In this document: positions 42,296-50,955 of the stretch, in pieces
Position numbering within the stretch: position 1 is the stretch's first letter
Layout of the letters: each line of letters starts with the position of its first letter
Assembly: GCA_015067175.1 (NCBI GenBank)
Contig: SVMX01000003.1
Location: 94,457-158,456, forward strand
Source of the DNA: Oscillospiraceae bacterium
GTDB lineage: Bacteria > Bacillota > Clostridia > Oscillospirales > Ruminococcaceae
DNA: 64,000 nucleotides
Reading direction: 5' to 3'
The notes under the pieces: generated by a model
What the model saw: the letters and a program-made list of their open reading frames with translations, nothing else
The model's database searches: none
What the model was told of the DNA's origin: nothing
Made by a program: the position numbers and the translations under genes

Positions 42296-43192
42296 ATGGA
42301 CGATATGAAGAAGCTTGTGGAAAAATACAAGCGAGAGCTTATGGAGTACAGCAAGGCGGCAAAGCACGAAATGCCGAATACGCGGCTGGAATTTCCCGAA
42401 ATGACTGAGGATATTCCGCAGGAGAGCGTTGAAGCGCCTGCCGAGACACAGGAGCAGCCATCGGAGCCGCATACGCCGCAGATGATAGGCTATGGCGCGG
42501 ACGATGTTATGGACGCTTTCAGCGATGTTTTTGCAAAGCTGCCGAATACGCAGGCTGCGACTGAAGATGTGACAGAAGACGATGATAACGGCGTCAGCAC
42601 GGTAACACCCGAGGAAGCGGAGCGGCTTGATGACATTCCCGAAAGCGGCGAAAGTCCAGACGAGCAGCTTGCAAGGCGCGATTTTGAGGAGCAGGAGGAA
42701 ACGGTAAATTCGCGCGAGGATATCAAGCCTTTGGAGCAGCAAGGCACTCCTACAATAATCCCGACGGAGCGCGAGTATGCTTCGCTGCAAGAATTTACAG
42801 AAGCAAACGAGCGCCGCGGCACAGCGCGATTCAGAACTTACACAGCTAGGGGAGCGCTCCCTGTATCGGGCGCTGAGATCATAGTTTTTCGTCAGATAGG
42901 CGGTCAAAAGCATGTTTTTTACACTCTCACGACCGATGAAAGCGGACAGACGCCGATAATTTCGCTGCCTGCGCCGCCAAAGGAGCTTTCCGAAAGTCCA
43001 GACAGTCCCATTACGCCTTATGCGACCTATGACGCGCAAGTGAATGCCGCCGGCTATGACGAGGTGATAATCAGAAGTATGCCGATATTTGACGGAGTGC
43101 AGTCGGTGCAGCGGATTGCGCTTGTTCCTGCGCTGGGACAGCCGCCCGAGATAATAGACAACACCGAGCCGCAGCTCAACGGAGGTGTGTAA
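42296..43192 (+). CDS. Acidic protein with carboxypeptidase-regulatory-like domain
   Basis: 298 residues. The first 180 are highly charged and rich in Glu, Pro, Asp and Gln (low complexity, probably disordered); the last 110 (from RGTARFRTYTARGALPVSGAEIIVF) form a beta-sandwich of the carboxypeptidase regulatory type, often a structural or binding module. The ATG at 42296 is 9 bases after aaggag. It shares one base with the SpoIID-like gene (TAATG), so the products probably work together, perhaps in the spore coat or cortex. Function unknown. Confidence 0.7.
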   Translation: MDDMKKLVEKYKRELMEYSKAAKHEMPNTRLEFPEMTEDIPQESVEAPAETQEQPSEPHTPQMIGYGADDVMDAFSDVFAKLPNTQAATEDVTEDDDNGVSTVTPEEAERLDDIPESGESPDEQLARRDFEEQEETVNSREDIKPLEQQGTPTIIPTEREYASLQEFTEANERRGTARFRTYTARGALPVSGAEIIVFRQIGGQKHVFYTLTTDESGQTPIISLPAPPKELSESPDSPITPYATYDAQVNAAGYDEVIIRSMPIFDGVQSVQRIALVPALGQPPEIIDNTEPQLNGGV

Positions 43193-44562
43193 TGCCGAGA
43201 TACGAAGTTCCGACCATACCCGAAACCATTACAGTACACCTCGGCACGCCCGATTCTGCGGCGCAGAATGTAACGCTGTCGTTCCCCGATTACATCAAGA
43301 ACGTTGCTTCGAGCGAGATATATCCGACGTGGCCCGAAGCCGCGCTCAGAGCCAATATCTACGCACAGATAACCTTTGCGCTCAACCGCGTTTTTACAGA
43401 GTGGTACAGAAGCCGCGGCTATGATTTTGACATAACAAGCTCCACGCAGTACGACCAGGCGTTTGTGAACGGCCGCGAGGTTTTCGGCAACATAAACCGC
43501 ATAGTTGACGAGGTGTTCAATAATTACGTTGTACGTCAAGGCAGCGTGGAGCCGCTGTTTACCCAGTTCTGCAACGGAACTACCGTTACCTGCGAGGGGC
43601 TTTCCCAGTGGGGAACGGTGTCGCTTGCCAATCAAGGCTTTACACCTTACGAGATATTACAGTATTATTACGGCGATGATATAAATATCGTCAGAAATGC
43701 CCCTGTTGCGCCGTATATTCCCTCATATCCCGGAACGCCGTTTGGGTTCGGCTCATCGGGCAATGAGGTGCGCACTATACAAGTGGAGTTAAACCGCATC
43801 GGCAACAACTATCCCGCGATACCTAAGATAGTGCCTGCAAACGGACTTTACGGTGAAAGTACGGCTGACGCTGTGCGAGTTTTTCAAGGCGTTTTTGGCC
43901 TGCCGCAGACAGGCGTTGTGAACAAAGCGACTTGGTATCAGATAAAGTACATCTTTGCGGCGGTCAAGGGACTTGCGGAGCTTACGAGCGAAGGGCTTCG
44001 CCCGTCTGAGGTCGAGCAGACATTCCCCGAGCAGCTGAGCCTTGGCGATTACGGTCAGCCTGTGCGCTCGCTGCAATATTATCTGAATGTTATTTCTTAT
44101 TTCAATCCCGAAATCCCCGAGGTGACGGCAGACGGAGTTTTCGGCTCGGATACCGAAGGTCAGGTGATAGCGTTTGAAACGTTCTACGGACTTACGCCAA
44201 ACGGGGTTGTTGATTTCCGCACGTGGCAGCTTATACAGCAGATATATGATGATATACTTGCGGGACTTCCCACAGGCTATGAGCAGGGCGCGGCGGCGCT
44301 GTACCCGGGCTACAACCTCACGCCGGGGCTTGCAAATGACGATGTAAGGGAACTTCAGACCTATCTCAGCGTTATCGGAGCAAATTACCGCGATATCCCC
44401 GAAGTGCAGGTGACTGGTGTTTTCGACGCGCAGACCGAGAACGCGGTACGTCGTTTTCAGGAGCTTTTCGGGCTTGACGTTACGGGTGTTGTGGGCGCTC
44501 CCACATGGGACGCTATCGCAAGGGAATACAACTTCATAAAGCTTGGCACACAAAGACCTTAA
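43192..44562 (+). CDS. SpoIID-like protein with three peptidoglycan-binding repeats
   Basis: 456 residues without an obvious signal peptide. The N-terminal part (about 1-170) has SpoIID-like features: FPDYIKNVASSEIYPTWPEAALRANIYAQ and the later LSQWGTVSLANQGFTPYEILQYYYG. Three PG_binding_1 repeats follow (about 185-255, 285-360, 380-450), each with the D.VR.LQ.yL...G and TG.....T pattern. Parallels are spore cortex or coat proteins of Clostridia. The partner gene upstream overlaps by one base. Confidence 0.82.
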   Translation: MPRYEVPTIPETITVHLGTPDSAAQNVTLSFPDYIKNVASSEIYPTWPEAALRANIYAQITFALNRVFTEWYRSRGYDFDITSSTQYDQAFVNGREVFGNINRIVDEVFNNYVVRQGSVEPLFTQFCNGTTVTCEGLSQWGTVSLANQGFTPYEILQYYYGDDINIVRNAPVAPYIPSYPGTPFGFGSSGNEVRTIQVELNRIGNNYPAIPKIVPANGLYGESTADAVRVFQGVFGLPQTGVVNKATWYQIKYIFAAVKGLAELTSEGLRPSEVEQTFPEQLSLGDYGQPVRSLQYYLNVISYFNPEIPEVTADGVFGSDTEGQVIAFETFYGLTPNGVVDFRTWQLIQQIYDDILAGLPTGYEQGAAALYPGYNLTPGLANDDVRELQTYLSVIGANYRDIPEVQVTGVFDAQTENAVRRFQELFGLDVTGVVGAPTWDAIAREYNFIKLGTQRP

Positions 44563-44569
44563 ACATCAC

Positions 44570-44606
44570 AAAAAAGCGCTCCGTTCTCGCAAAGGGAACG
44601 GGGCGC
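44570..44606 (-). terminator. Intrinsic terminator of queH
   Basis: On the minus strand, stem gcgccccgttcc / ggaacgg-type partner (with small mismatches) is followed by six T and G. It also separates the convergent SpoIID-like gene. Confidence 0.75.
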
Positions 44607-44612
44607 AGTGCT

Positions 44613-45242
44613 TTATTCGGGTTTATTTCGCTGCTCGGCTTCCTTTTTGGAGAACACGCAGCCGCAGTAGTTCTGTCTATACAGACCGTGCTCTTTTGAA
44701 AGCTCTATCGAGCGCAGATAGCCGCCGCGCTTTTTGAAGTCGGACGGCAGGTGCGAGGTCTTATATATCTCGGACAGCTCCGCGCCTATCTCGTTGAGCT
44801 TTGCGGCGTTTTTCAGCGGACTTATCGACAGGGTAGAGCAGAAATAGTCAAAGCCGTGCTCTGCCGCGTATTTCGCCGCGCGTTTAAGCCGCAGGCGGTA
44901 GCAGATAAAGCAGCGCTCGCCTCCCTCGGGGATATGCTCAAAGCCCTTTACGGCGGAGTAGAACTCGGTTGGGTCGTAGCTGTCTACGACAACACTGACG
45001 GGGTTTTTGAGCGACATTTCGGAAACGAGCCTTTGCTGCTCGGCAGCGCGCTTAAAAAACTCCTCCTCAGGGGAGATGTTCGGGTTATAGTAGAGTATCG
45101 TGATAGAGAAATACTGCGAGAGATATTCTATGCAATAGCTGCTGCAAGGCGCACAGCAGCTATGGAGAAGCAGCCGCGGCGTTCTGCCGTCAAGCTGCGA
45201 TATGAGCGTATCAAGCTGTTTTTGGTAGTTTTGTGGGGGCAT
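44613..45242 (-). CDS. queH: Epoxyqueuosine reductase QueH
   Basis: 209-residue QueH (DUF208), which reduces epoxyqueuosine to queuosine in tRNA, the last step of that modification, replacing the unrelated cobalamin-dependent QueG. LLHSCCAPCSSYCIEYL (CC and CxxC), YYNPNI.P..E, ERCFICYRLRL, FCSTLSISPLKN and YCGCVFS are family hallmarks that bind Fe-S and the second metal. The ATG at 45242 is 9 bases after aaaggag; an in-frame ATG at 45287 lacks one. Confidence 0.93.
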   Translation of the reverse strand: MPPQNYQKQLDTLISQLDGRTPRLLLHSCCAPCSSYCIEYLSQYFSITILYYNPNISPEEEFFKRAAEQQRLVSEMSLKNPVSVVVDSYDPTEFYSAVKGFEHIPEGGERCFICYRLRLKRAAKYAAEHGFDYFCSTLSISPLKNAAKLNEIGAELSEIYKTSHLPSDFKKRGGYLRSIELSKEHGLYRQNYCGCVFSKKEAEQRNKPE

Positions 45243-45349
45243 TGGTGGAGGCTCCTTTGGATCATGCGTTTTAGTTGTGTTATGCAATTTGCGATGCTCT
45301 TAACAATTCTTTGTCTGTATAACTCATTCTTTTTACCTTTCACAATCAT

Positions 45350-46136
45350 TTAATGTTCTATGTAGTTGTATTCTTTGGAGAATGCTAATGTTTGTGTGCT
45401 TCCAACATAATAATACTCTTGTATTAAATATTTGTTTCTGATATATTTTTGTATATCATTAGGGTCATGTATATTGTCATTAATAAAGTTTTTGCATTCA
45501 ATTAATACATCCCTTGGTACATAATGAACCTCTATTACAGTTTTCATTTCATATAATTCCTTAGTGAAACCTGATAGAATTTCTAACATTTTGTCTTGGG
45601 ATTGTGTTTGAGAATCTTCGATTAATATCCACATTATACTAGCATTCTTTTTGCCATTTTGATTAATAGCTTGTGAAAAAGATTTTATTGTGACTTCGTC
45701 TGGATTCCTTATGCCAGCATCGTAATCAGGAGCTAATCCATATATATATATATACTTCCGTCGCAAAATCATCAAAATGTTCGGCTAAAACAGGGTCAAT
45801 TATATCTTTGATTTGTTTGCGCACAATCGATTGTATATATAGATCGTCCAGTTCATAGCTGCCCTTGCCATATTCAAAATACTCCGCTTCAAAATATAAC
45901 GTGTTGTCATCTTTGGGGTGGCATGTTGCTGTCAATAATCCAGAAGAGTAATACGCTCCAGCAGACTTTGTCCCAACATCTACTACTACAAATTCCTCTC
46001 CGTATTTTTCTTCCAGAGCGTCCGCGACAAGTTGTTTGCATTGGCTTTTCGAATAACCCTTCCAGTAAGTACACCCCGTCAGAGATGTCACAGCGAACAG
46101 GCAGGTGATAATAAGAATGGCGATTTTTTTAAGCAT
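45350..46136 (-). pseudogene. Lipoprotein gene split by a frameshift in an AT repeat (possibly phase variable)
   Basis: The first part (46136-45726) codes for a lipoprotein with signal MLKKIAILIITCLFAVTSLTGC (lipobox LTGC) and ends FATEVYIYIW-ISS-stop; the second (45775-45350) continues in another frame from YIYIYGLAPDYDAG. The break is in a run of 15 alternating A/T (45740-45754). Adding one AT unit would join the parts into about 262 residues with EVYIYIYGLAPDYD. This may be phase variation, decay or a sequencing error. The region is A/T-rich compared with its neighbours. Function unknown. Confidence 0.7.
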
Positions 46137-46176
46137 AAGCCGCTCCTTTCTGTCAAGGTCATAAAGTCACACCTAC

Positions 46177-46205
46177 ATTTTACCGCGAAAAGCCCTGTTT
46201 TGCAA
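46177..46205 (-). promoter_or_regulatory. Promoter of the split lipoprotein gene
   Basis: Minus strand: TTGCAA (46205-46200), 17-base spacer, TAAAAT (46182-46177). Confidence 0.65.
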
Positions 46206-46247
46206 CAGAAAACAGATTGTTACACAAAGTTTTGTGCAAATTGCCAA

Positions 46248-46276
46248 TTGAAAACGTTTTACTTTTGTTGTATTAT
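46248..46276 (+). promoter_or_regulatory. Promoter and LacI-family operator of the regulator gene
   Basis: TTGAAA (46248-46253), 17-base spacer, TATTAT (46271-46276). TGAAAACGTTTTAC (46249-46262) overlaps the -35 and matches 12 of 14 positions of the cre/LacI-type consensus, so the regulator probably represses itself. Confidence 0.7.
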
Positions 46277-46309
46277 ATATACATATAACAATACAACGAG
46301 GTGAGCGTT

Positions 46310-47308
46310 TTGAATATCACAATTAAAGATGTTGCTAAGGCGGCTAATGTTTCGGTTGCTACGGTATCGCGCGTGCTCAACAAGAAAACGAATGTTTCCG
46401 ATGAGGCGGTGCAGGCGGTAAACCGCGCCGTTGAAGAGCTTGGCTACAGCCCGAACTTCCTCGGACGCGACCTCAGAAAGAGCGAAACAAAGCGTATCCT
46501 TGCGATAATCGCTTCTACCGAACAGAGCTTTTATTCAGATGTTCTGCGCGGTATGCAGGACGCCGCTTATCAGCAGGGATATGATGTGCTTATCGCTACA
46601 ACAAGAAACGACCCCGAGCATGAGATGCACCTGCTTAATATGCTGTTCTCAAAGGCTGTTGACGGTGCGGTGCTGCTTGCGCCGAAGCTTGACGCGCAGA
46701 CCATATCTCAGCTTGCGCGCAAATATCACCTTGCAATGTGCCTTGAAAGGCTTGAAGATTGCGAGATACTCTGCGTTACCATCGACAATGAACAGGCAGG
46801 CTATGACGCAACAAAGCTGCTTATCGGAAAGGGCAGAAAGCGTATCGGCCTTATTACCACTAAGGAGCGCAGTCAGTCCTCTATCGACCGCGAAAAGGGC
46901 TACCGCAGAGCGTTGGCTGACGCGGGCATAGGCGTAGACGAGCAGCTTATCTACTACGGCGGCTATGACTGTGACGACGGTTTTGCAGGCTGTGAGCAGC
47001 TTATGAAGCTTGAAAATAAGCCCGACGCGATATTCTCCATTTCCGATACTATCTCCATTGGCGCTATGACCTACGCCATCAGAAACGGAATAGAGGTCGG
47101 CAAGGACGTGCTGTTCTTCGGCTTTGATAACATCGCATATTCGCATATGTTCATTCCGCGCCTGTCTACAGTAGAGCAGCCATGCTATCTGCAAGGAAAG
47201 ACAGTCATCGAAAAGCTTATCCTCAACATGAAAGCTGAGGTTCCCGATACGGGAGTTTACAAGCTGCCGCATTCGCTTATTTTAAGAGAATCCACAGGTG
47301 ATAAATAA
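46310..47308 (+). CDS. LacI-family transcriptional regulator
   Basis: 332 residues: N-terminal helix-turn-helix ITIKDVAKAANVSVATVSRVLNKK (about 3-26) with hinge helix, then a periplasmic-binding-protein-like sensor domain (about 60-330). LacI family members respond to sugars; CcpA belongs to the same family but the effector here cannot be told. The TTG at 46310 gives the usual family N-terminus and is 5 bases after gaggtga; GTG at 46301 is an alternative. Its operator-like site also appears before the membrane protein gene at 40635. Confidence 0.92.
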   Translation: MNITIKDVAKAANVSVATVSRVLNKKTNVSDEAVQAVNRAVEELGYSPNFLGRDLRKSETKRILAIIASTEQSFYSDVLRGMQDAAYQQGYDVLIATTRNDPEHEMHLLNMLFSKAVDGAVLLAPKLDAQTISQLARKYHLAMCLERLEDCEILCVTIDNEQAGYDATKLLIGKGRKRIGLITTKERSQSSIDREKGYRRALADAGIGVDEQLIYYGGYDCDDGFAGCEQLMKLENKPDAIFSISDTISIGAMTYAIRNGIEVGKDVLFFGFDNIAYSHMFIPRLSTVEQPCYLQGKTVIEKLILNMKAEVPDTGVYKLPHSLILRESTGDK

Positions 47309-47311
47309 ATC

Positions 47312-47337
47312 AAAAACCCCGATCACTCGGGGTTTTT
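47312..47337. terminator. Bidirectional terminator
   Basis: Perfect 11-bp stem aaaaaccccga / tcggggttttt with a 4-base loop, serving the LacI-type gene (plus) and the DUF2461 gene (minus). Confidence 0.9.
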
Positions 47338-47338
47338 C

Positions 47339-48010
47339 TTATTCCTTTTCATTCGCAAGCCGTTCGGCTTTCATATAAAGCTCGTACACGGGCGCTATCT
47401 TTTTAAACTCTTTTGCGATGTGCTTTGAAAGCTTGTCGGTGAACATTATTTCGGGGTCGGTAAGCTCACCCGAAAGTCCCAGACTGCGGCGGTTTAGCCA
47501 CTCGGCTTTTTCGCGCGGCTGGTCGGGATAGCGGTCGCGCTTGTACATCTCGCCGTAAAGCTGGAAGCTTTTCTGCTTTTTCACCGCCATGAATGCCGCT
47601 TTGAAAGCGTCGTCATCGGTGAGGATAAGCTGCCTTGCTACCTCCATAACAGCAGGGCGAACGCAATAATAGCCGCAGCCGAAGCTCATTCCCGAAGCGC
47701 CTATCGAAAAGTAGAACTCGGGCGCGGGATTTCGCGGGTCGCGCGGTCTGCCGAAGCTGTACCAGATATGATCGCGGAAGATGGAATCGGGGTGCATTCT
47801 TGCGTCGCGGTAGATACGCGATATCTTTTTCGGGTCGCAGATGATGTATTTATCTATCTTTGCCATGGTAGGTGCAAGGTCAAGTACAAGCTGCGACATG
47901 GGCTGTTTTACATGGGCTTCATATTCTGCCTTGTGCTCAGTGAACCATGCCTTGCTGTCGTGCAGGCGGTTTTCAAACAAAAAATCTATTGAGGCTTGTG
48001 AAAATGGCAT
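47339..48010 (-). CDS. DUF2461 family protein
   Basis: 223 residues of the DUF2461 (TIGR02453) family: FLFENRLHDSKAWFTEHKAEYE near the N-terminus, then DPKKISRIYRDARMHPDSIFRDHIWYSFGR and YFSIGASGMSFGCGYY. Cytosolic, common, of unknown function. Last gene of the GNAT-folA-yjbR-DUF2461 run, 2 bases after yjbR. Confidence 0.9.
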   Translation of the reverse strand: MPFSQASIDFLFENRLHDSKAWFTEHKAEYEAHVKQPMSQLVLDLAPTMAKIDKYIICDPKKISRIYRDARMHPDSIFRDHIWYSFGRPRDPRNPAPEFYFSIGASGMSFGCGYYCVRPAVMEVARQLILTDDDAFKAAFMAVKKQKSFQLYGEMYKRDRYPDQPREKAEWLNRRSLGLSGELTDPEIMFTDKLSKHIAKEFKKIAPVYELYMKAERLANEKE

Positions 48011-48012
48011 AA

Positions 48013-48357
48013 TTATTTCCTTTTCTTTTTGGACTTGGTAAGCTCGAAGCTAATTTCGGTCATGCGTTTTAGCTCCTTGTCGGGAACGTCCGAGTCGAAA
48101 TACACAGTATTCCAGTGGGTCTTGTTCATGTGGTAGGCGGGAGTAACTCCCTCGTAAACACTGCGCAGAAAATCCGCTTCCATAGGGTCGCATTTGAGGT
48201 TTACTGCAGGTCTGCCCTTAACGTCAAATATCAGTGCAAACCATTTGCGGTTGTCACAGTGGCGTGCTACCCATGTGTCGAAATCCTCGTCAAAGGGCTG
48301 ATCCACTTCAACACCAAGCATATCGCGGCAGTACTTTATGTATTGCTTTTTTGTCAC
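48013..48357 (-). CDS. MmcQ/YjbR family protein
   Basis: 114 residues of the YjbR fold, with RKWFALIF, VNLKCDPMEADFLRSVYEGVTPAYHMNKTHWNTV. Often called DNA-binding because the fold resembles other binding proteins, but the function is not established. It overlaps folA by 4 bases; the basic tail is KSKKKRK. Confidence 0.88.
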   Translation of the reverse strand: MTKKQYIKYCRDMLGVEVDQPFDEDFDTWVARHCDNRKWFALIFDVKGRPAVNLKCDPMEADFLRSVYEGVTPAYHMNKTHWNTVYFDSDVPDKELKRMTEISFELTKSKKKRK

Positions 48358-48842
48358 GGTGCGTCCTTTCTGACGTAATTAATGAAGCGGATATTGTAGC
48401 CGTTGGTTTCGATGATATCCGAAGCCTCGACAGCCTCCCACTCGGGAAGTGCGTCGATATCTGTAAAGAATGTATCTCCACCGAAGCTTTCGTATACGCG
48501 CGTTATGTACGCCTTGTCGCAGTAGGGGAGCATCTGGCGGTATATCTCGCCGCCGCCGATTACGAATATCTCGTCCTTGATATCCTTTGCATATTCAAGA
48601 AATTCTTCGATAGAGCCGAACACCTCCGCGCCCTCAATGGTCTTTTCGGTGCGAGAAATAACGCAATTCACGCGGTCGGGGAGAGGTCGCTTCGTGAAGC
48701 TTTCGTAGGTCTTGCGCCCCATAACAACGGTGTGCCCTGTCGTAATCTCGCGGAAGCGCTTCATATCTGCGGGCAGTCGCGCGAGCAGGTCGCCGTTTCT
48801 GCCAATAGCCCAGTCGTTGTCGGCTACTAGAATTAGTGTCAT
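48354..48842 (-). CDS. folA: Dihydrofolate reductase
   Basis: 162 residues, normal length. Reduces dihydrofolate to tetrahydrofolate with NADPH. Motifs: ILVADNDWAIGRNGDLLARLPADMKRF (active-site region with the Asp at about 27), VVMGRKTYES and FVIGGGEIYRQMLP. A folate-type ECF component sits far upstream at the start of the window. Translationally coupled to the YjbR gene. Confidence 0.96.
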   Translation of the reverse strand: MTLILVADNDWAIGRNGDLLARLPADMKRFREITTGHTVVMGRKTYESFTKRPLPDRVNCVISRTEKTIEGAEVFGSIEEFLEYAKDIKDEIFVIGGGEIYRQMLPYCDKAYITRVYESFGGDTFFTDIDALPEWEAVEASDIIETNGYNIRFINYVRKDAP

Positions 48843-48870
48843 GGTTTACCTCCTGAAATGAGCGGCAGTT

Positions 48871-49437
48871 TTATGCATTGTAATACATATCATAAACTAC
48901 ATATCCGCCGATACCGTTTAAAGAACCCTCTGATGTTTCCTGACACATCATGCAACGCGGTTCCTGCATAGGGAATCCGCTTGTGGGATATATTCCGTAT
49001 TCGGACGAGGTCTTAAAGCCAACCTTATTATAGAAATGATAGTCGCCCTCTACGGCAATTCCCTTGAAGCCGTATTCCTTTACCTTTTCGATACCTAAAT
49101 TCAGCATAGTTAAGCCGATATGCTGATGGAAATAATCAGCATGCACCGAAACAGGCGCAAGTATAGCGATATCGCCGTTGTCTATGTGCTCGCCGTCCTT
49201 TGTTTTTGAAAGAGGGAATCTCGAAAAAAGAAAATGTCCCACGATCTTTCCGTCAAGCTCTGCTACAAAAGACAGCTCGGGGATATAGTATTTTGAAACG
49301 CGGATCTCTTCGATCAGCGCTATGATATCAGTGCCGTCAGAGTAGGGTGTGCCCTCGCTGAAAGAGCGTAATACCAGTGAAATAATGTCCTTGTAGTCTT
49401 TCTGTGTTTCGGGGTGTATTGTAATGTCGTTTCGCAT
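48871..49437 (-). CDS. GNAT-family N-acetyltransferase
   Basis: 188 residues. The GNAT core includes FVAELDGKIVGHFLFSR, LAPVSVHADYFHQHIGLTMLNLGI (acetyl-CoA-binding region, slightly off the R/QxxGxG/A motif) and YGFKGIAVEGDYHFYNKVGF. The C-terminus has several Met and two Cys. Substrate unknown. It heads a run with folA 28 bases downstream and has its own consensus promoter. Confidence 0.88.
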   Translation of the reverse strand: MRNDITIHPETQKDYKDIISLVLRSFSEGTPYSDGTDIIALIEEIRVSKYYIPELSFVAELDGKIVGHFLFSRFPLSKTKDGEHIDNGDIAILAPVSVHADYFHQHIGLTMLNLGIEKVKEYGFKGIAVEGDYHFYNKVGFKTSSEYGIYPTSGFPMQEPRCMMCQETSEGSLNGIGGYVVYDMYYNA

Positions 49438-49473
49438 AATACCTCCGTAAATTTTGTTTTACCGTATGCTTTA

Positions 49474-49502
49474 ATTATAGCAACTCTCTCTCAAAATGTC
49501 AA
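49474..49502 (-). promoter_or_regulatory. Consensus promoter of the GNAT-folA operon
   Basis: Minus strand: TTGACA (49502-49497), 17-base spacer, TATAAT (49479-49474), both hexamers perfect. Confidence 0.9.
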
Positions 49503-49507
49503 CAAAC

Positions 49508-49531
49508 GAAAAGGGCGGAAAACTCCGCCCC
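49508..49531 (-). terminator. Terminator of the aminotransferase gene
   Basis: Stem gggcgga / tccgccc (49513-49519 and 49524-49530), with a T-tract on the minus strand. The T-tract lies a few bases before the GNAT promoter's -35. Confidence 0.7.
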
Positions 49532-49574
49532 CCTGTATCTATCTTTTGTTCTACACAATAATCATTATCTTATA

Positions 49575-49679
49575 AATGCTGTTGAGAAGTCTGCAGATGC
49601 AAGGAAATCGTATAACGGCTAGGCTTTGTGTCTGCCGTTGTGCGATTGACGCAGCAAGTGCGGGCTTCTCAAAAGCATT
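49575..49679. repeat. About 105-base imperfect inverted repeat after the aminotransferase gene
   Basis: Outer arms aatgctgttgagaag (49575-49589) and cttctcaaaagcatt (49665-49679) pair with one mismatch; inner pairs ctgc/gcag, atcg/cgat and acggc/gccgt (49615-49619 with 49634-49638) continue the helix. It begins at the aminotransferase stop codon. It could be a 3' structured RNA or a small mobile repeat; no target duplication is visible. Confidence 0.6.
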
Positions 49680-50955
49680 ACTCTGCCAGTAATTTTTCTA
49701 CACTTGCAAGCTTAACGCAAACGCAGAATATCTCCATAGCTTGACGAAGCTCGGAAACGCTGGGGAATGTGGGAGCAATTCTGATATTGCTGTCCTTGGG
49801 GTCGTTGCCGTAGGGGTAGGTTGCTCCTGCGCCTGTCATAACAACGCCTGCCTCTGCCGCGAGGGAAACGATACGCTTTGCACAGCCCTCCATAGCGTCA
49901 AAGGATACGAAGTAGCCGCCCTTGGGGGAAACCCACTTGCCGATTCCGAGAGGGGATATCTCCTTGTTCAGCATATAGAGAACAACGCTGAACTTGGGCT
50001 GAATGATAGCCGCGTGCTTCTTCATGTGCGCCTTGATGCCGTCAAAGTTCTTGAAATACTTGCAATGGCGGAGCTGATTGAGCTTATCAAAGCCGATAGT
50101 CTGAACAGTCATCTGATTTTTGATGAAATCTATGTTGTTCTTGCTTGCAGCAATTACCGCTAGACCGCCGCCGGGGAAGGATATCTTGGAAGTGGAGGTG
50201 AACTGGAATACCATATCGGGATTTCCTGCCTTTTTACATTCCTCGATGATGTTAAGCAGTGTGTCGTGGTCATCGGACAGGTGATGTACGCAGTATGCGT
50301 TATCCCAGAAGATACGGAAATCCTTAGCCTTAGGCTTGAGGTTTGCAAAGCGTCTTACTACCTCGTCGGAGTATGTGATACCTGTGGGGTTGGAGTACAT
50401 CGGAACGCACCAGATACCCTTTATTTCCTCGTCCTCGGAAACAAGCTTCTCAACAACGTCCATATCGGGACCGTCTGCCTTATACTGAACGGGAATCATC
50501 TCGATACCGAGGGATTCGCATATAGCGAAGTGTCTGTCATAACCGGGAACGGGGCAGAGGAACTTAACCTTGGAAGAAGCGCCCCAGGGCTTATCGCCAC
50601 CGTAAACGCCGAAGTGCAGCGCGCGGATGATCGTGTCGTACATAAGCTGGAGAGAGGAGTTGCCGCCGACAATGATCTCGTCATCACCGATACCAAGCAT
50701 TTCTTCAAAAAGCTTTTTAGCTTCGGGGATACCGTCAAGAATACCATAGTTGCGGCAGTCGATACCGTTTGAGGATTTATAATCTCCGTCAAGGCAGTGC
50801 AGCAGCATATCAATGGAGAGGTCAAGCTGCTCGGGCGCAGGCTTTCCGCGGGACATATCAAGCTTCAGACCCTTTGCTTTATACTCGCCGTACTGCTTTA
50901 ACAGCGCGTCCTTTTCGGCGAGAAGCTGTTCCTTGTTCATTTGCGTGTACAACAT
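49678..50955 (-). CDS. PLP-dependent aminotransferase (aspartate-aminotransferase-like)
   Basis: 425 residues of the fold-type I family with the PF12897 pattern: KLDMSRGKPAPEQLDLS, GNSSLQLMYDTI, the FWDNAYCVHHL segment, and the Schiff-base Lys in TSTSKISFPGGGLAVIA (about residue 255). Near the C-terminus NIRIAPTFPSVSELRQAME holds the substrate-carboxylate Arg. Amino donor specificity cannot be read; aspartate or similar is the usual annotation. Monocistronic with its own promoter. Confidence 0.92.
   Translation of the reverse strand: MLYTQMNKEQLLAEKDALLKQYGEYKAKGLKLDMSRGKPAPEQLDLSIDMLLHCLDGDYKSSNGIDCRNYGILDGIPEAKKLFEEMLGIGDDEIIVGGNSSLQLMYDTIIRALHFGVYGGDKPWGASSKVKFLCPVPGYDRHFAICESLGIEMIPVQYKADGPDMDVVEKLVSEDEEIKGIWCVPMYSNPTGITYSDEVVRRFANLKPKAKDFRIFWDNAYCVHHLSDDHDTLLNIIEECKKAGNPDMVFQFTSTSKISFPGGGLAVIAASKNNIDFIKNQMTVQTIGFDKLNQLRHCKYFKNFDGIKAHMKKHAAIIQPKFSVVLYMLNKEISPLGIGKWVSPKGGYFVSFDAMEGCAKRIVSLAAEAGVVMTGAGATYPYGNDPKDSNIRIAPTFPSVSELRQAMEIFCVCVKLASVEKLLAE

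Noticed and set aside
49575..49679. Integron attC site or tRNA gene
   Set aside because: The ends lack the RYYYAAC/GTTRRRY boxes, no integrase or cassette array is near, and there is no T-arm GTTCGA sequence or cloverleaf.
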